Positions 1-20,088 of a stretch of DNA of 64,000 nt are shown one piece after another. The notes beneath the pieces were generated by a model. It ran no database searches. It saw nothing but the letters and a program-made list of their open reading frames with translations, and had not been told where the DNA came from. This stretch comes from Rhynochetos jubatus. Its lineage: Eukaryota; Chordata; Aves; Eurypygiformes; Rhynochetidae. The stretch lies in contig CM050672.1 of assembly GCA_027574665.1 (NCBI GenBank), positions 8,540,001 to 8,604,000 of the forward strand, given 5' to 3'. Made by a program: the position numbers and the translations under genes. Each line of letters begins with the position of its first letter. Position 1 is the first letter of the stretch.

Positions 1-2719
1 TGCGGCTGCCGGCATCCGCGGGACACCGCCAGCACGCCCCGGGGGGTACCAGCGTCCTTCCCCGCGACGCGGGGGATAGCGGCGGGGGTCGGGATGCCTC
101 CAGCGGCGGTTTGGGCTGTGGGAATGGAAGGAGCCTTGCCTCCAGCAGCGCGGAGCGACGGCCACGGCGGCGGAGCTGTGCGGCGGAGCCGGTGGCGTCG
201 GCCGCTGCCTCGTGCAGCTCCGACCTGCCCGGAGGCTGCGTCAGCCTCGCTGCCCACACCACGAGCCACCCGGGCCCGCCCCAGCTGGGAATCTTTCCAA
301 GCATCAGCTGGGAGCTGCGGGATGGGGAGAGCTTCTGGCACAGACCCCCCCGTGTCTGTGCGGTGCTGGGGGTGGGTTGGATCAGGCCCGTCACCCACAG
401 CTTCTCGTCATCCCGCGGTTCCCGCAGGTGGCTTCGGTCATGGAGAAGGGACAGGCCACGTCCGGCCGTCCCCGGTGCATCCCGGCTGCGGGGCAGTGGG
501 GAGGGGCTGCGCAGGGTCTCGGGAGGGCTCAGGGGGGAGGGAGGGTCAGGGCTAGTTCCTCAGCCCGGGCACCTGCCCGGTCGTGAGCCGGGTGTTGGCG
601 CGGTCAGAATTGCTCGGCACTGAGATCGCGGGAGCCGAGGGATGAAAGCATTTCCCCTTGGGATCAAACCCGCGGGTCCGTCGGATCAGAGATCCCGGCT
701 CAGCCGTGTGGAGCGGGCGCGCTCCACATCCTGCCCACGGGCGCGCGTCAGGCCTCCTCTCCGGGAGGGGGACGCCAGCGGCTTCGTGCTGAGCGGGGGC
801 ACAGCTTCATCCCGGCTGGAATCCCGTTTCCCGACTGGATGCTCTGCCCGGTTGGGGTGAGCGGGCGCTGCGGGCTGCAGCATCCCCGTGTGAGCCCGTC
901 CCGGGGGGCGTGCAGTGGCTGCCGGGGTGCCGCCTGGACGCAGCGCGCCGCGGTGGCCCCCTCCCGCAGGATGCCAGCGCCTCGCCGTTCCCGACCTGTT
1001 CATTCCCACAATAACCTTGGGAGGCAGAGAAGCGATTAACCCTTGGGTTGGAACCGAGCTGGGGGCAGCGGCCGGGCCGTGCTGAGGGTCCGACGGGGGG
1101 CGAGGAATCGGGGTGCTCGCCCGGCTCCGGTTTGCTCCGTGCGGCTGCTTTTCCCTGCTGGCAGCCAGAAAGCGGAGAGCTTTCCCTGCTCCTCGGCGGG
1201 GGCTGCCCGCAGCCCCCCCGGCGAAGGGGGCTGTTCACCCTCTGCCTGCCCCACTGCCGGCCAGCGCTTCTAGTCCGCTTTTTGGCTGCTGCTTTCTCCG
1301 CCTTTCGCAATGTTCTTCATCCCCCAGTGAAGTGAAGGAATCGATGTTCCAGAAATATTAAATTAGGGTTGGCTGCTTTTTTTTTTTCCCCTCTTTTTGA
1401 TGCCGGCTTAGTCCGGCAGCAGCAGATTTCCTGACCTGGGGGGGCGGGGGAGACACGCTGTGATGTCAAAAACAAAGCTTTCCATGCACACAGCTGCTGG
1501 GCCCGGGCTGGGCTGGGGTCCCCCGAGTCCTCGAGGCAATTCGGAGCCGTCCCTGCGTGTCGCTCCGGTAAGAACCGGGAGGTGACATCTCCCCGGACAC
1601 CCCGTTTCCCCCGTCGCCTTGCCGTTGGGTGCCAGCGCCGGCCTCGTGCCCAGCTCCTGAGCCGCTCCATCGCCGGGGGGGTGGTTCCCGGTTCCCGGGA
1701 GCGTTCCCGGGAGCGCGTGGGAATGGGTTTGTTAAGCTGCGGGAGGCAAAGAGTGACACTTGAGAAAATGTGAGCAGCAGGAATCCCCTGGCCTGGCAAC
1801 GGCGAGGGCCCGGCGAACAAAGAGAGGTGTGTCCGCGCCCGCAGCCGTTCCACCTGGAGACGACGGCGAGAATTACTCTCGCAAATAACGTTCCATAAGA
1901 TGCGATAAAACTATTTCCCCGGGGTCGTGTTTCCCTTTCGAAGGAAGGTCTTATTTCATAAGACAATATCATCATTGACTCCGACTCCGGCAGCGACGGG
2001 AACATAAGCCGTTGGAAGGTGAAGAGCCGGGCAGCGGTGAAGGGAAAACGCGTTTCCCTGCCAAGCGGGAGCCGGAGCCCTGGGCTGGTCCCTGTCCCGC
2101 GGCTCCCGCCCTGCACGGATAAAAACCACCTTACCCGGAGCTGGGAGCGAGCTCCCTCCGCTCCCGCGGGCCGGAGCCGGCGCTGTTGTCGGCAGAGCCG
2201 GCCCAGACTCCGGCTGGAGCAGGAAACCGTGTGCAACGCGCCTGGTTATGTATTTCTGTTAATGATTGGGGATCTCAAGTGGGTTTTTGTGTTACCTTTG
2301 CCTCGCTGAGCTTCACTTCCCCGTGACGGGACCGAGGGCTGAATTCCTTTCTCGTTCAGGCAGCGCGGCTCCCGCCCCGGGATCGGGGTTAGAAAGCACC
2401 GGGAGGGATGGATAAAGCCCCACGAGGGACGGATCCTTCCCCCGTGCCAGCGTGGGGGGGTCCCCGCCGCCCCGCGCTCGGGCTGTCCGGGCTGACCGCG
2501 GGAGCGTGTGGCTTCGGGGAGATGAGAAGCGGTCACGCCGCGGTGACGGGATCCGTATCTCATGGGCAGCTTCCCCCTCCCAGCCCCCAGCTCCCTGCTG
2601 TTATCAGGGTCCTCTCAGTGAATGGGCCGGGGGGTGGGGTTCTGGCCTGGAGTCAGCATCTCTGGACCCCGTTCCCCGTTCTCGCTGGCTGTGCCACAGC
2701 TGGGGTTTGTAGCGTGCCT

Positions 2720-2812
2720 GGGAATGGGGTGCCAGGCTGGGAATGGGGTGCCAGGCCAGGAATGGGGTGCCAGGCCAGGAATGGGGTGCCAGGCCGGGAA
2801 TGGGGTGCCAGG
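2720..2812. repeat. Five-copy 19-bp tandem repeat
   Basis: The core AATGGGGTGCCAGG recurs at 2723, 2742, 2761, 2780 and 2799, an exact 19-bp period, with small changes in the spacer (CTGG, CCAGG, CCGGG). It is a short minisatellite upstream of NHSL3. Confidence 0.9.
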
Positions 2813-3438
2813 GAAGCTGCGAATGCTTCCCCTCCGCCGCCGCGCTTTCCGGGCAGACTTGTGGGCGCAGCAGTTTCGACCCGGGTCTGGGGTGAAGGAT
2901 GAGCGCCGTGGCTGGCAGCGGCCTGTCCGCGGGTTTCGGGGGGCAGGTTGTGTCCCGGGGCGGTGACGCAGGGTCAAGTGGGGTTTGGGGGATGCTGGAG
3001 CTGCCCGTGCTGCTCTCAGCCCCCCAGCTCCGGCAGGGACTGAAACGTGGGGCCCGGGAGGAGCTGGGTTGTGACACGGCTGCGAGTTACCCCGTTACCC
3101 TTCGGTATTTACGGCACACGCCGGCTTTGCTGGGTTTCTGGGGCTCGGCCCCCCCTCGGCACCTCCCGGGCTGTGAATTCCTGGGGGTGGTGAAGCTCCC
3201 GTGCCGGCGGTGGCTGCGTTCCCTGGGCGGGTGCTGGCATGGAGGGTGCCTGTTTCGGGGGTGGAGAGGGAAGTGCCTGGCTGTATCTGGGGCAGTCGCA
3301 GGCTCCAGCCTCTCCCTTTCTCACAGGGAGAGCCTTCCCTGGGAAGTGCTTCACTGGGAAAGCTGGAGGGGGGCTGCAGAGGAGCCCCCCGTGTCACCGG
3401 GGCAGGGCACTGGGCGGCACAGGGAGCCCGCGGACCCA

Positions 3439-3523
3439 GTTTTGGGGTCGCTGCGAGGGGCTGCGCGTCCCCGGGAGGACCCGGTTTTGGGGTCGCTGCG
3501 AGGGGCTGCGCGTCCCCGGGAGG
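3439..3523. repeat. 45-bp direct duplication
   Basis: About 40 bp beginning GTTTTGGGGTCGCTGCGAGG is repeated almost exactly with a 45-bp offset (3439 and 3484). It is a simple tandem duplication in non-coding sequence. Confidence 0.9.
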
Positions 3524-3899
3524 TGCTGGGCGGCGGGAGGAAGCCCAGTCCCAGGCTGGAGGTGCCCCCGGCTGACCCCACGCCTGTATCCCGAGGGAAA
3601 AAGTCCAAGGAGTGGTTTATTCCCGATCACCTTGGGGGGTCAGGACGGAGCTGCCGGTTGATAGTCTGGGTTTGTTTTTTCCTACATTATCTCCCCAGTT
3701 TTGTCCCTTTCCCACAAAACCAACCTTCCTATTTATCCCGGTTTTTGATGAATCACCCAAGGAACATAAACGTTGCCGGCAGGAATTGCCCACCGCCTGC
3801 CCCCTCCCTGCCCTCGCGGCATGTAACGTTCTCATTAAGGCTCAGGAGGGAAATGCTGGGCTTCGCAGGGGGCAGCCTGCATCCGCCTTTCGGACCGGA

Positions 3900-4800
3900 C
3901 CTGTCCGGGCGGGCGTTGGAGCAGCGCTGGCTCCGACCCAGTGCAGCTGGTGCGGTGTCTGGACCGGGAGAACCCGGGGTGCACCCGGGAAGGGTGTGGG
4001 ACGGTGTCGTCCCCGTGGCTCGCCCGGTTGTGACTTGCCCCAGGGACACGAGGGACCGTGGAGGGGGTGGCGGGGCGGGGGTCAATGCGCACCCACCCGC
4101 GGGCTCGTGGGTGCTCGCCCTGAGGTTGGGGGCGCCCCCGGGCGCTGCGCCCCGGCCTTGGCTGTCCCGTTCTAGCCTTGGCCGTGCCAGGCTCGGGGCG
4201 GGGGGGTGTCCCCGGTGGGGCTGGGACCCCCACGACCGGGGTTGGGGGGGGGCCGCAGCCTGGGTTGTCGGAGCTCAGGGACAGGCAGAAGCGGCTCGGC
4301 GGAGCACGGTAAACGCCGTGGGAGCGGGGCCAGAGGCTGCCCCGGTGTTTAGGGGCCGGGGAGGGGTGGGGGTGTCTCCCGTTCGCCCTCGGCCCGGCTG
4401 CGGCACCCACGCGTGCCCGCCCGCGGGCTGGGAGGGTGCCGGGCCCGGCGGGCGATGCGGCCAGGCCCCTCCTCTCCGCCCGTGCCATTGGCTCCGGCCC
4501 CGCCGCCTGCGAGAGCGGAGCTGGGCCGGGGCCGGGGCGCTGGGACCGGCGGCCGGGAGCCGGGAGCCCGCCCGGCCCCGCCATGTAGCGCCGCGGCCTC
4601 CCCCCGCCCGGGCGCGCTGCGGGGCGAGCGCGGCCGATGGGCAACGCGCACCGCAAGCGGGGCCCGGGGGGCGGCAGGGCAGGAGCCCCCCGCCCCTTCG
4701 CCCGCGCCGGGAAGACGCCGGCAGGTAGGAGCGCCGGGGCTGCCCGGCGGTGGGGAGGGGGCTGCGGGGGGGGGGGGTGTGTGTGTCCCGGCTCGGGGTC
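3900..4800 (+). promoter_or_regulatory. NHSL3: CpG-island-like distal promoter region of NHSL3
   Basis: This is a very CpG-dense stretch with GC-box-like runs, immediately before and over the candidate first exon at 4637. Density of CG dinucleotides and position are the only evidence. No TATA box is visible. Transcription start mapping would be needed to confirm it. Confidence 0.45.
4637..4724 (+). CDS. NHSL3: Candidate alternative first coding exon of NHSL3 (MGN isoform)
   Basis: An ATG inside the CpG-rich region opens 29 codons beginning MGNAHRKRGPGG and runs to a good splice donor (GCAG|GTAGGA). The exon ends in phase 1, the same phase as the coding exon at 12007-12061, so either can splice to the exon at 13162 without a frame shift. 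The start resembles an N-myristoylation signal (Met-Gly-Asn followed by basic residues), which would place this isoform at membranes. NHS-family genes are known for alternative first exons. What is seen is the ATG, donor and phase; use of the exon is inferred. It could be a chance open frame in CpG-rich DNA. Confidence 0.45.
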
Positions 4801-7800
4801 GTTCGGGGGAGTCACGCCGGGAGAGGTCGGTGGTTGTGAGACCCCCACCCCCCCGCGGTGTGGGCGTGGGCAGGACCCGAGACACGGCGCTTCCCGTGGC
4901 TTCGCGCTCCCGTACTGGGCGGGGGGGGGGCAGAGTCGGACCCTCCCGGGGCTGGCGGGAGGGGGATACCCCCCGAATTACCGGTTTGTTGTTTGAGGCT
5001 GGGGTCCCAGCAGTTGGAAAGGGGACCCGGTGTTGCCTTCCCCCTCCGGCCTCCGCTCCCGTCCCGTGCCTCAGTTTCCCTTGCTGCGCCCTGGGGAGCG
5101 GCGGGTCTGGGAGCGGCTGCGGAGAGCACCGGGTGTTTCGCCCCCGCATCCGTCCCGCGCTCCTCGTCCGTCCGTCCGTGCCCCCACTGCTCCGCTGCTT
5201 CACGCTCCGGGGCCTGGGGTGGGGGGAGCCCTCGTCTGTGGGGAGGGGGAGCAGGGGAAGGGTCCTGTGCCAGCCTGACCATCAGCCCCGGTGCGTGCCC
5301 GGTCCCGGCGAGCCCCTTCCGTGGTTCCTCCGTCAGAGCGGGGCGGTGGGAGCGCGAAGGTCCCTCGCAGCAACGTCCTCGTCCCCAGCCCGGGGCTGCC
5401 GGTTTCCCTGTTGATGTCCTTAAACCGTGCGCCCAGCCCGGCCTGAGCTGGGGAGGGGGCTTGGCCGGAGGGTGGGCAGGGGTCCGGGGTCAGTAGGAGT
5501 GGGGTTAGTGGGTCTGGGGTGATGGCCCAGGCGGTTTTCTGCCGGCCCCACAGGATCCTCGGCCCCGCTGTCGCTCTGCCCCGGTTCCCGGGGTCCCGGT
5601 CAGGTGTGCCGAGCCGAGCTGCCGGCCCGGGTCCGGACTCAGCCCCTCGCAGGCCTGTGGAGCGGCCACGCCGGCGGGACTGGCCTGGAGAGGCGCGGGC
5701 CGGGATGGGGAGACCCCCCGGGCACGCAGGGAGGGGGTGCCAAAATGCCCTGGCTGGCAGCGTCCGCTGGGGAAACTGAGGCAGGAGTGGTTACACGATG
5801 GCCCGTGGCTGCAGGCTCTCCGCGTCCGGCCCCCCGCTGCTGCCCCCGCCGACGTCACCCTCTCGTGGTCTCCGCACGGGAAGGGCTTGGTGGCACCGGC
5901 CAGGCTGTGTCGTAGCCGGGCTCCTGCTGTCCCCTGGCTCTGCCGGACACCGTCCCTCTGCCCGGAGCCGCGGCGGTGCAGGCCTTGGGGCGAGCCGCCT
6001 CCCCGGGAGGGGTGGCGTGGGGGCTCGTCCGAGCATCCCTGCCGCAGTCCTCGCTCTTCCCTTGCGCCGTCCCCATCCAGACCTCCGTCTCCTCTCCGTC
6101 CCCACGCCGGGCGCTGGTCCCTGTGCCGGTCCCTGCACCGGGATGGGCGCCGTGCGCGGCCGTGCCATGCGGCCGGGGCTGGTCCCGCGGGGCGAGCGCC
6201 GGCGCTGGGCCCCAGGGCCGTGGGGTGGAAGGTGCTGAGAAAACATGGGGCGAGTTGTGTTTGTTCTCTGCGGCGGCTCCATGGCAACGGCGCGGCCGCC
6301 ACAAAGCGAAAGAATTTGCATTGTGTCGCTTCAGCGTTTCGGAGGGATCACGGGCTGGGGGCAGGGTGCACCCGCACCCGCCGGACGGGCCCCCGCCGTC
6401 CCTCTCGGCTCGCCCCTGCCCCTCACCCAGCCCCTGGGAGACCCTGGCTGCTTCTGGATTTTGGGTCGGGGGCTAACTGCGTATCGCAGGCAGCTGGACC
6501 AGTATCCCCCGGTTCCCATCTCTCCGGCCATCCCTGGGAGCGCCGGTTTGGCCCAGCTGTGCCCACGCCGGCAGGTCAGGCCCGGGCGGGCATCAGCAGC
6601 TGCCGTTGGGCTCTGCCGGGGGGTGACATGGGCACCCACTGCCCTTTGATCCCCAAGGGCCAGAGCAGCCGTCCCCAGGGACAGGGCCGGAGCATCGGGA
6701 GCGTGGCTGAGGGCTGTGGAATCGCTCTACCTGTCGCAGGTGGACCCCCCCTCACTCTTCACCAGTGCCAGACCCCTGTGTGCCTGTTCCTGGAGCGGGG
6801 CCTGGCATCCCCCGGCATCCCCTGCCTCTCCCGCGGCTCGTCCGTGGCGGGAGCTGCTGGGAAGGTCCTTGAGCCCCAGGGAGACCGAAGCCTCTTATCG
6901 GCCCTTATCGGGACGGCCCTGCTGAGTCAGGGCGGGGGGAGGCGGCGGGGGCCCGGGACGCGGCCGGTGCGGGGTCCCCTGGTGCCCACATCCCCGTCGG
7001 GTCCCCTGGCACCCGCGTCCGGGGTGCCCGTGGGCACCGGGGCAGGTTGTCCCGGGGGGAAGGCAGGTTTGGGGTGGGGGGTGAGCCGGGGCCATGAGGC
7101 TCCCCGGTGCCTGCCCAAGCCGGGGGGCTGGTGGTGGAGCCCCCCGGCAGCCCCAGCTCTTGCCGTGCAGCTCCGGGGTGGACGGAGCAGCTCTGGGCGC
7201 CTTTCTCCCTCGCGGCCGCTCCCTGTGCCAGGCCCGGGCCGGCTCCGGAAGCAGCCGGAGGGGGGCAGATAGGGCAGGGGCCCTCCCCAGCGAGGGACAC
7301 GACGGGATTTACACCGGCGCATTCTCCGGGCACCCATCCTGCTGCCGGCTGGGGGGGGGGCTGAGCCCTTCCCGGTGCCCCCTCCTGCTCCTGGAGCAGG
7401 GGCGGGGGGGCTCCGCGCGTGTGCCGGGCAGGCAGCTGCCTCCGGCGCTCGGCTCCGACATGCTGCGCCGTGCCCGCTTGGCAGGCGCCCCGTCACCGAG
7501 GGGCAGGGATGAGACCTGCCGTCGTGCTGGTTATCCCCCCCCTCCGGTTTTGGTGGCAGCCCCAGCCCCATCTAACGGCTCCTCTCCCATCTTCTCCCCT
7601 CGATCCTGCATCGCCGCGTCCATCTCGGGCGCGGGATCGGCAGCTCCTCGGCTCTTCCCCGCCGCGGCCGAGCGAGGGGCCCGCGGGCAGGAGCGAGGTT
7701 GGGTGCCGCTCCCAGGACGATGGATCCGCGCACGGGGAAAAACCTGCAAGGTCTTGTTCCCTAATCCCTCTCCTGGATTTGCTCCTGCGCGGAGCCGAGG

Positions 7801-10800
7801 ACCTGCCGCGACAGGCACACGCCTGCCCTTCACGGAGCACCCCGGTACCCGGGCGTGACGGCACGCGCCGCGGGGACGCAGCTGCCTCGGTGGCAGGGAT
7901 CCGCGCCGGCGCTCGCGGGCGATGGAGGAGAGGACGCGGCGGGAAGGGGGAGCGCGGCCGTAATCAACCTCCGGACTTCGGCACGGCTCCGGGCGGGGAG
8001 GAGGTGCCGGTGGCCCGGCCGCGGCCATGCGTGCCGACGGCTCTGCCCCCGTGGCCCCGCGTGGCTCTCGAGGCTCTACCCGCCGCCCTCTCCCGCCCCA
8101 CGCTCCCCGTCTGGGCCGTTCCCGCCCGGATCCGGCTCCTGGCCCGGGGAAGGCTGTTATTTACCTTCAAACCTGTTTGGTGGCTTCTCTGGGGAGGGGA
8201 CGAGCACAGGGTGGGGATGTGGTGGGACGGGGCTCCCTGGGCTGGAACAGGGGCCGGGAGCGGGGCACGGGGCATGGGGGGGGGGCCTGCCTCCCTCCGC
8301 GGGGCCGGGACCCCGCCGTGGGCTGCTGCCGGACCCTCGCCCGAGGTCTGTGACAACACAGGGGGGCGGTGGGCTGCCCGCGGGGGCCGAGCTGGCCCCA
8401 GCCCAGCCCCGTTGCCCACCGAGGTGAGCCCCTGCCGGCTCCTCGGCCCGCTGCTGGGAAGTTTTCCGCACTGGGATGTAGAGGACGAAAAACGATCCGA
8501 GTTTGTTTTCCCATTTGAAATTAATTTTATTTCTGTCCCTGCGTGGGATCGAGTTGGAGAGTCGAGCCAGCAGCGCAGCTCGGGGCGTGTTTATTTGCTT
8601 GGCAGAGATGTTTTCCTGGCCCCCCCGGTGCGACCGAGGGCAGGCTGCACCCCCGGGCGAGCAGTGGGGGGGCTGCGTGGCCGGAGCCACGGCAAATATT
8701 ATTGTGCTCTTACCCTGCCTGGAGAGAGCACGGCCCCGCAGCGTGTCCCAGGGCACGGATCCTGTGCGGAGACAACAAGGGCTTGGGGAGCCGCCAGCCC
8801 CCCGGCCTCGCTCGCCGGCTGAAGGTTGAGGGGGCAGGGGCAGGGCAGGGTGGTACAGGCAGGTCCCAGGTCCCACCTGGCGCCACGGCGCTGCCCGAGC
8901 GGAGGCGGTGGGCCCAGGGGAAAGATGGAGACGCGTTGCTGCCGATGGGAGATGCCGGCAGGGCTGCCTGCACCATCCCACCGGCCAGGGGGCTGGCTGG
9001 CTGGGAGCCGGGGGGCTGGCTGGCTGGGAGCCGAGGGGCTGGATGCTGGAGCCGAGAGGGGCTGGATGCTGGAGCCGAGGGGCTGGATGCTGGAGCAGCA
9101 GTCCTTGTTGACTGCTCCGTGGGGCTCTTGGGGCTGGGATTCATGGTGCACCCCGTCGGCGTTATCCACGCTTCCGGCATCTGCAGGCAGCCGCCGCTTG
9201 GCCCCCTCCGTCTCGGGCAGCAGCGCGGTCCCCAGGCCAGGATGGGGCTGGCCAGCGCCCGGGAGCAGCGTGGTGGGACGGAGCCCCAGAGCGGGGGGAG
9301 AGCATTGACCCCCCCCGGGGCAGGGGGTCTTCTCGCTGCTCCCTGCACGGCCCTGGCCGCCGGGGGGCGGGAGCAGGGTCTCCATCCCACTGAGAGGACA
9401 CCCGAGGGCAGGTTGTCCTCCCCTTTTCCCCCCTCCGGGGGACCTTGCAGCCCCTTCCCACCCGCCTGCCAGCTCCCCCCTCCTCCCCATTTTTCTCCGG
9501 TGAGTCAGTGGCGGTGGGAGGGGGGCAGGGAGCCGCTGCCTGTTCCCTGCCTGCTGCCGCAGGACCCGCGTGCAGGGAGCAGGCAAGTCGGGGCAGTGCC
9601 GTGCAGGCAGAGATGGATGTTTGCAGCCCAAACCTGCCGCGTGCAGGAGGCACAGGCCTGGCGAGGAGGGGTCGGGAGCCAGGATCTGCTCCTCCGGGCC
9701 CCCCCCGGGGTGAAGAGCAGCTCCGGGAGGGAGCTGGGGCAGCACCGTATCCCGCTCGCAGCATCCAGGGCTGTATGGCGCCGGCGGCGTCCCCCTGGGG
9801 TCTCGACTCGGGTCTCTCCCTCGTGCAACCCGTCCCATTCCCGCCCCTCGCTGCCGGCACCGCGGCGCGGGCAGAGCCGAGGGCAGCGTTCCCGGGGTTC
9901 CCTGCCCCTTCTTGCCGTCTGCCTTGCTGCGGGGATGCTTCGCTCCCTCCGGACCATCCCTGGCTCCGGTAGTGGCAGATTGCGGTCAGGGGGACCATCC
10001 TTGGGGGAGTTCCCAGCCTGGGAGGCCTCTGGCTCCTGCTCCAGGACGATCCCGGTGCCACGTGCGGAGGAGGCACGTGTGTCGGATCCGAGCCCGGAGG
10101 GGCCGGGACGCTCCAGGGCGCGTCGCAAGGAATGCACGAGGGACGGGACGCCGGCTCTGACCGGGCGTGTTGCTACCGGCACCGGCTGCGGCGGCTTAGC
10201 CCACCACGATCTGCGGCAGGATCCGGCCTCTCTCCCTCCTGGCTTCCCCCCCCCCCGGCCTTTTCCCGCCCCCGTCGCAGCAGGTTTCGCCGTGTGTTGA
10301 CGGAGCTGGGGCGAGGCCGTCCGGGCGAGGCCGGGGTGGTGAAGGTCACGGGGAGCGGGAGGAGAAGCGGAGACGGCCCCATCCACGCCGTCGCGCTCCC
10401 CAGCCCTCGGCACGACGCTCCTCCGTGGCCGGCGCTCCGGCCGGGCGGTGGCCGCGGTCTCCTGCCCGGCTCATCCTTCGGGAGACGCCGTGCCCCGAGC
10501 TGCAGCGGTGCCGCGCTCCGCAGAGGGCCGCCTGTCCCCGGAAGAGAGGGACAGACCCCAGGGCCCTCACGGGCGGCGTGTGGGGAGGGGGAGCAGGGAT
10601 GGGCTGGGGGCTGGGAATGTCCTTACGGCTTCCACGGGTGCCGCCGTCGGCGGACCTGGGCGCGGGGCCGCACCTGGGTGTCCCTGCGCCCTGGACCAGC
10701 ACGAGGCGGGGGGCTGTCCCCCTTTACCCGCGGGGGCTCGCAGAGCTGCCGGGCCTGGGCCGGGGGTCCTGGGGCAGCCCCGTCCGTGCAGGCAGAGCCG

Positions 10801-12006
10801 GACCTGGAGTGGCGTGGCTCTTGCGGGCGCGTGCCCTTGGCCGTGGCCCCCGCCGGGGCTCGTGACGGGCCGCCCGCAGAGGAGAGGGCAGCGTTCGGCG
10901 CGTGGCTGCCCGCTTTGTGCATCCTCAGCCCTTTAATTATGTCCCTTTTCCCCTTGCGCTGTGAAAAGAGCCGGGGGGGCGTCTGCCCGCGGCCGCCGGC
11001 ACCTTCTGGGTGAGCGCGCGGGCGGCGGGGCCGATCCTGCCCGAGCTGGAGGCAGGGCGCCGGGAGACGCCAGGGGCTGCGGGGCGCTGCCTGTATCCGC
11101 TGTTGTGGCCGTTGGTGGTGGGGGGGGGATGCAGCGGGAGAAATCCCCCCCCGGAGCTGCGCGGCCAGGGGCGCAGAGGTGCCCTCTGCAAGGTCACGGC
11201 GTCCCTCGGGCTGCCCTCGCTGTCCCCTCGGTGTGGGGCACCCCTCCGGGTGGCGTGGGGCACCCAGCACCCGCCCCGGGAGCACCGGGCGCCTCGTGCC
11301 GTGGGGATGGTTGGCCGTCGGTGCCACGGCCGTGCCGGTGCCGGACATTTCCGCCCCTGCCTCCGCGTGCCCTCGTGCCAGCAGCTGGAGCTACTGGTTA
11401 GACTGGTCTGAGGCCTCGTCCTGTCGTCCCCCCCCCCCCGCCCCCAGTGCCGCTGGCTCTTGTCCGTGGGGCGCAGCCGTGCTGGCTGCCCCATCCCTGG
11501 GGATAAGTGCCCTTTGTCCCGCCGTGGCTCACGGATGCCGGGAGCGGGGCTCTCCGTGGCGGGGCTGGGGGTGCCAGCACTAGGGGGGGGCACTGGGGAT
11601 GATGAGGAGGGGGATGCCGGCCCCCTTGGCTGTGCCGTGCCGTATCTCACGGGTTCGCCGCAGGAAAAGCTGCCCAGCCCCCCCCCCCAGTTGGCGAGGA
11701 GGGTCCTGGGAGGGTCCCGGGGGTGCAGGAGGGGGGAGCTGGGGGAATCCTGGCCCTGATCCCGGCAGAACGGGCGCGGGAGGAGGCGGGGGGGAGCGGG
11801 GAGGCCAGAGGAGGGGCACAGCCCCCCCCCCCTCCTTCAGCTCAGGCTGCTCCCCGCTCGCAGGCGGCTGCGCCGGAGCCTCCTGCCCGGCCGAGCATCC
11901 TCCGGGGCGGGGGGCGGTGGGCTGGGGGCCGCCGCTGGCTGCCGCACCCGCACAATAGGCAGAGCCTGCGGGGGGGGGGCGCGGGAGCCCCCGCTCTCCG
12001 GCCACC
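4725..12006 (+). other. Probable long 5' intron of NHSL3, no coding content recognised
   Basis: Long open frames here come from high GC, which depletes stop codons, and none resembles a known protein. It contains a short GGCTGG-rich tandem repeat (about 8990-9100) and AT-richer islands around 6225-6340 and 8480-8540. The 6225-6340 island includes an ATTTGCAT octamer and a CCATGGCAACGG X-box-like half site. If the exon at 4637 is not used, this is 5' flank rather than intron. Confidence 0.5.
8990..9100. repeat. GC-rich tandem repeat (GGCTGG / GGATGCTGGAGCC units)
   Basis: Two copies of a GGGGGCTGGCTGGCTGGGAG-type unit are followed by three copies of a GGGGCTGGATGCTGGAGC-type unit. It lies in non-coding sequence upstream of NHSL3 exon 1. 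Confidence 0.8.
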
Positions 12007-19354
<7,348 letters not shown>

Positions 19355-19935
19355 GGGACGACGCTGCAGGACCGGTGCCCCCGCGGACAGGAATCCAAAT
19401 CTCAGGGACCTGGGCAGGTCAACGGCCGAGCGTGGAACTGGCGAGTAACGTAACCAGGGAGCAAACAGCCTTAGCCTCCGCGGCCTCGACGATATTTATG
19501 CAAAAATGGTGTTGGTTTCACTTTCCTAAGGACTACAGCTTTACTTTGCCTTTGGGTTTTACTGGACCGGAGGCCGGCGCCCAGAGCCAGCAGCCCCTCG
19601 GGGGGCGCGCGCAGCCGGAGCCGCTGGAGCCGCTCTGCTCCCGGTCAGCGAGGAACGGAAGCACTTTGGACGAGGGACCGGGAAGGCTTCGGCCACGGCG
19701 GCACCGCGGGGGGGGAACGCGGGCAGGACGGGCCGGAGGCGCTGGGCACCGGCCCTCGGGAAGGCGAACGGGGCTCTGGGCCAGCAGCGATCGCTGGCCG
19801 CCGGCCGCAGGGGGAGCCCGGCTGCCCCCCCGAGCTGGTCTTTGGGCCCTGGCTCCGGGGTGGAGCCTCGATTTCTGTTTCTGTAACTCGAGTCACATTT
19901 TGATTTCTTTGATTGTAAAAAAAAAAAAAAAGAAA
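19355..19935 (+). other. NHSL3: NHSL3 3'UTR (extent uncertain)
   Basis: Sequence after the TGA at 19352-19354 turns AT-richer at places (about 19480-19560 and 19865-19935) and ends in a run of 15 A at 19917-19931. No AATAAA or ATTAAA is visible nearby, so the cleavage site is unknown and the A run may be genomic. Confidence 0.5.
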
Positions 19936-20088
19936 CAACCAAAAACCAAACGAAAAAAGCCCAAAGCACCGACCCCTCGGCCGAGCAGCCGCAGAGCTCT
20001 GTGCCCGCCGGGTAAAGATGATGCCCAAAGCCTGCGGCCTCCTGTGCTTCCTGCCACGGCCACGCCACGCGTGCACCTGCCCTTGGAA

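Larger units (their letters stand above)
1..4100. other. Upstream flank of NHSL3, no gene recognised
   Basis: This is GC-rich sequence with many chance open frames but none with recognisable protein content or a convincing splice-bounded exon. It holds a 19-bp tandem repeat (2720-2812), a 45-bp duplication (3439-3523) and two AT-richer islands (about 1850-2010 and 3600-3850). In human the next gene on this side is SYNC, and no piece of it was recognised. It may be the 5' flank or a further 5' intron of NHSL3. Confidence 0.5.

Noticed and set aside
2899-4728. 609-codon open frame upstream of NHSL3
   Set aside because: High GC explains the lack of stops, the protein text is low-complexity Arg/Gly/Pro, and opposite-strand frames of similar length overlap it.
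5737-10300. Several frames over 450 codons (5737-7272, 7419-8822, 8543-10300)
   Set aside because: They overlap each other in different frames, look compositional, and lie in the probable NHSL3 5' intron.
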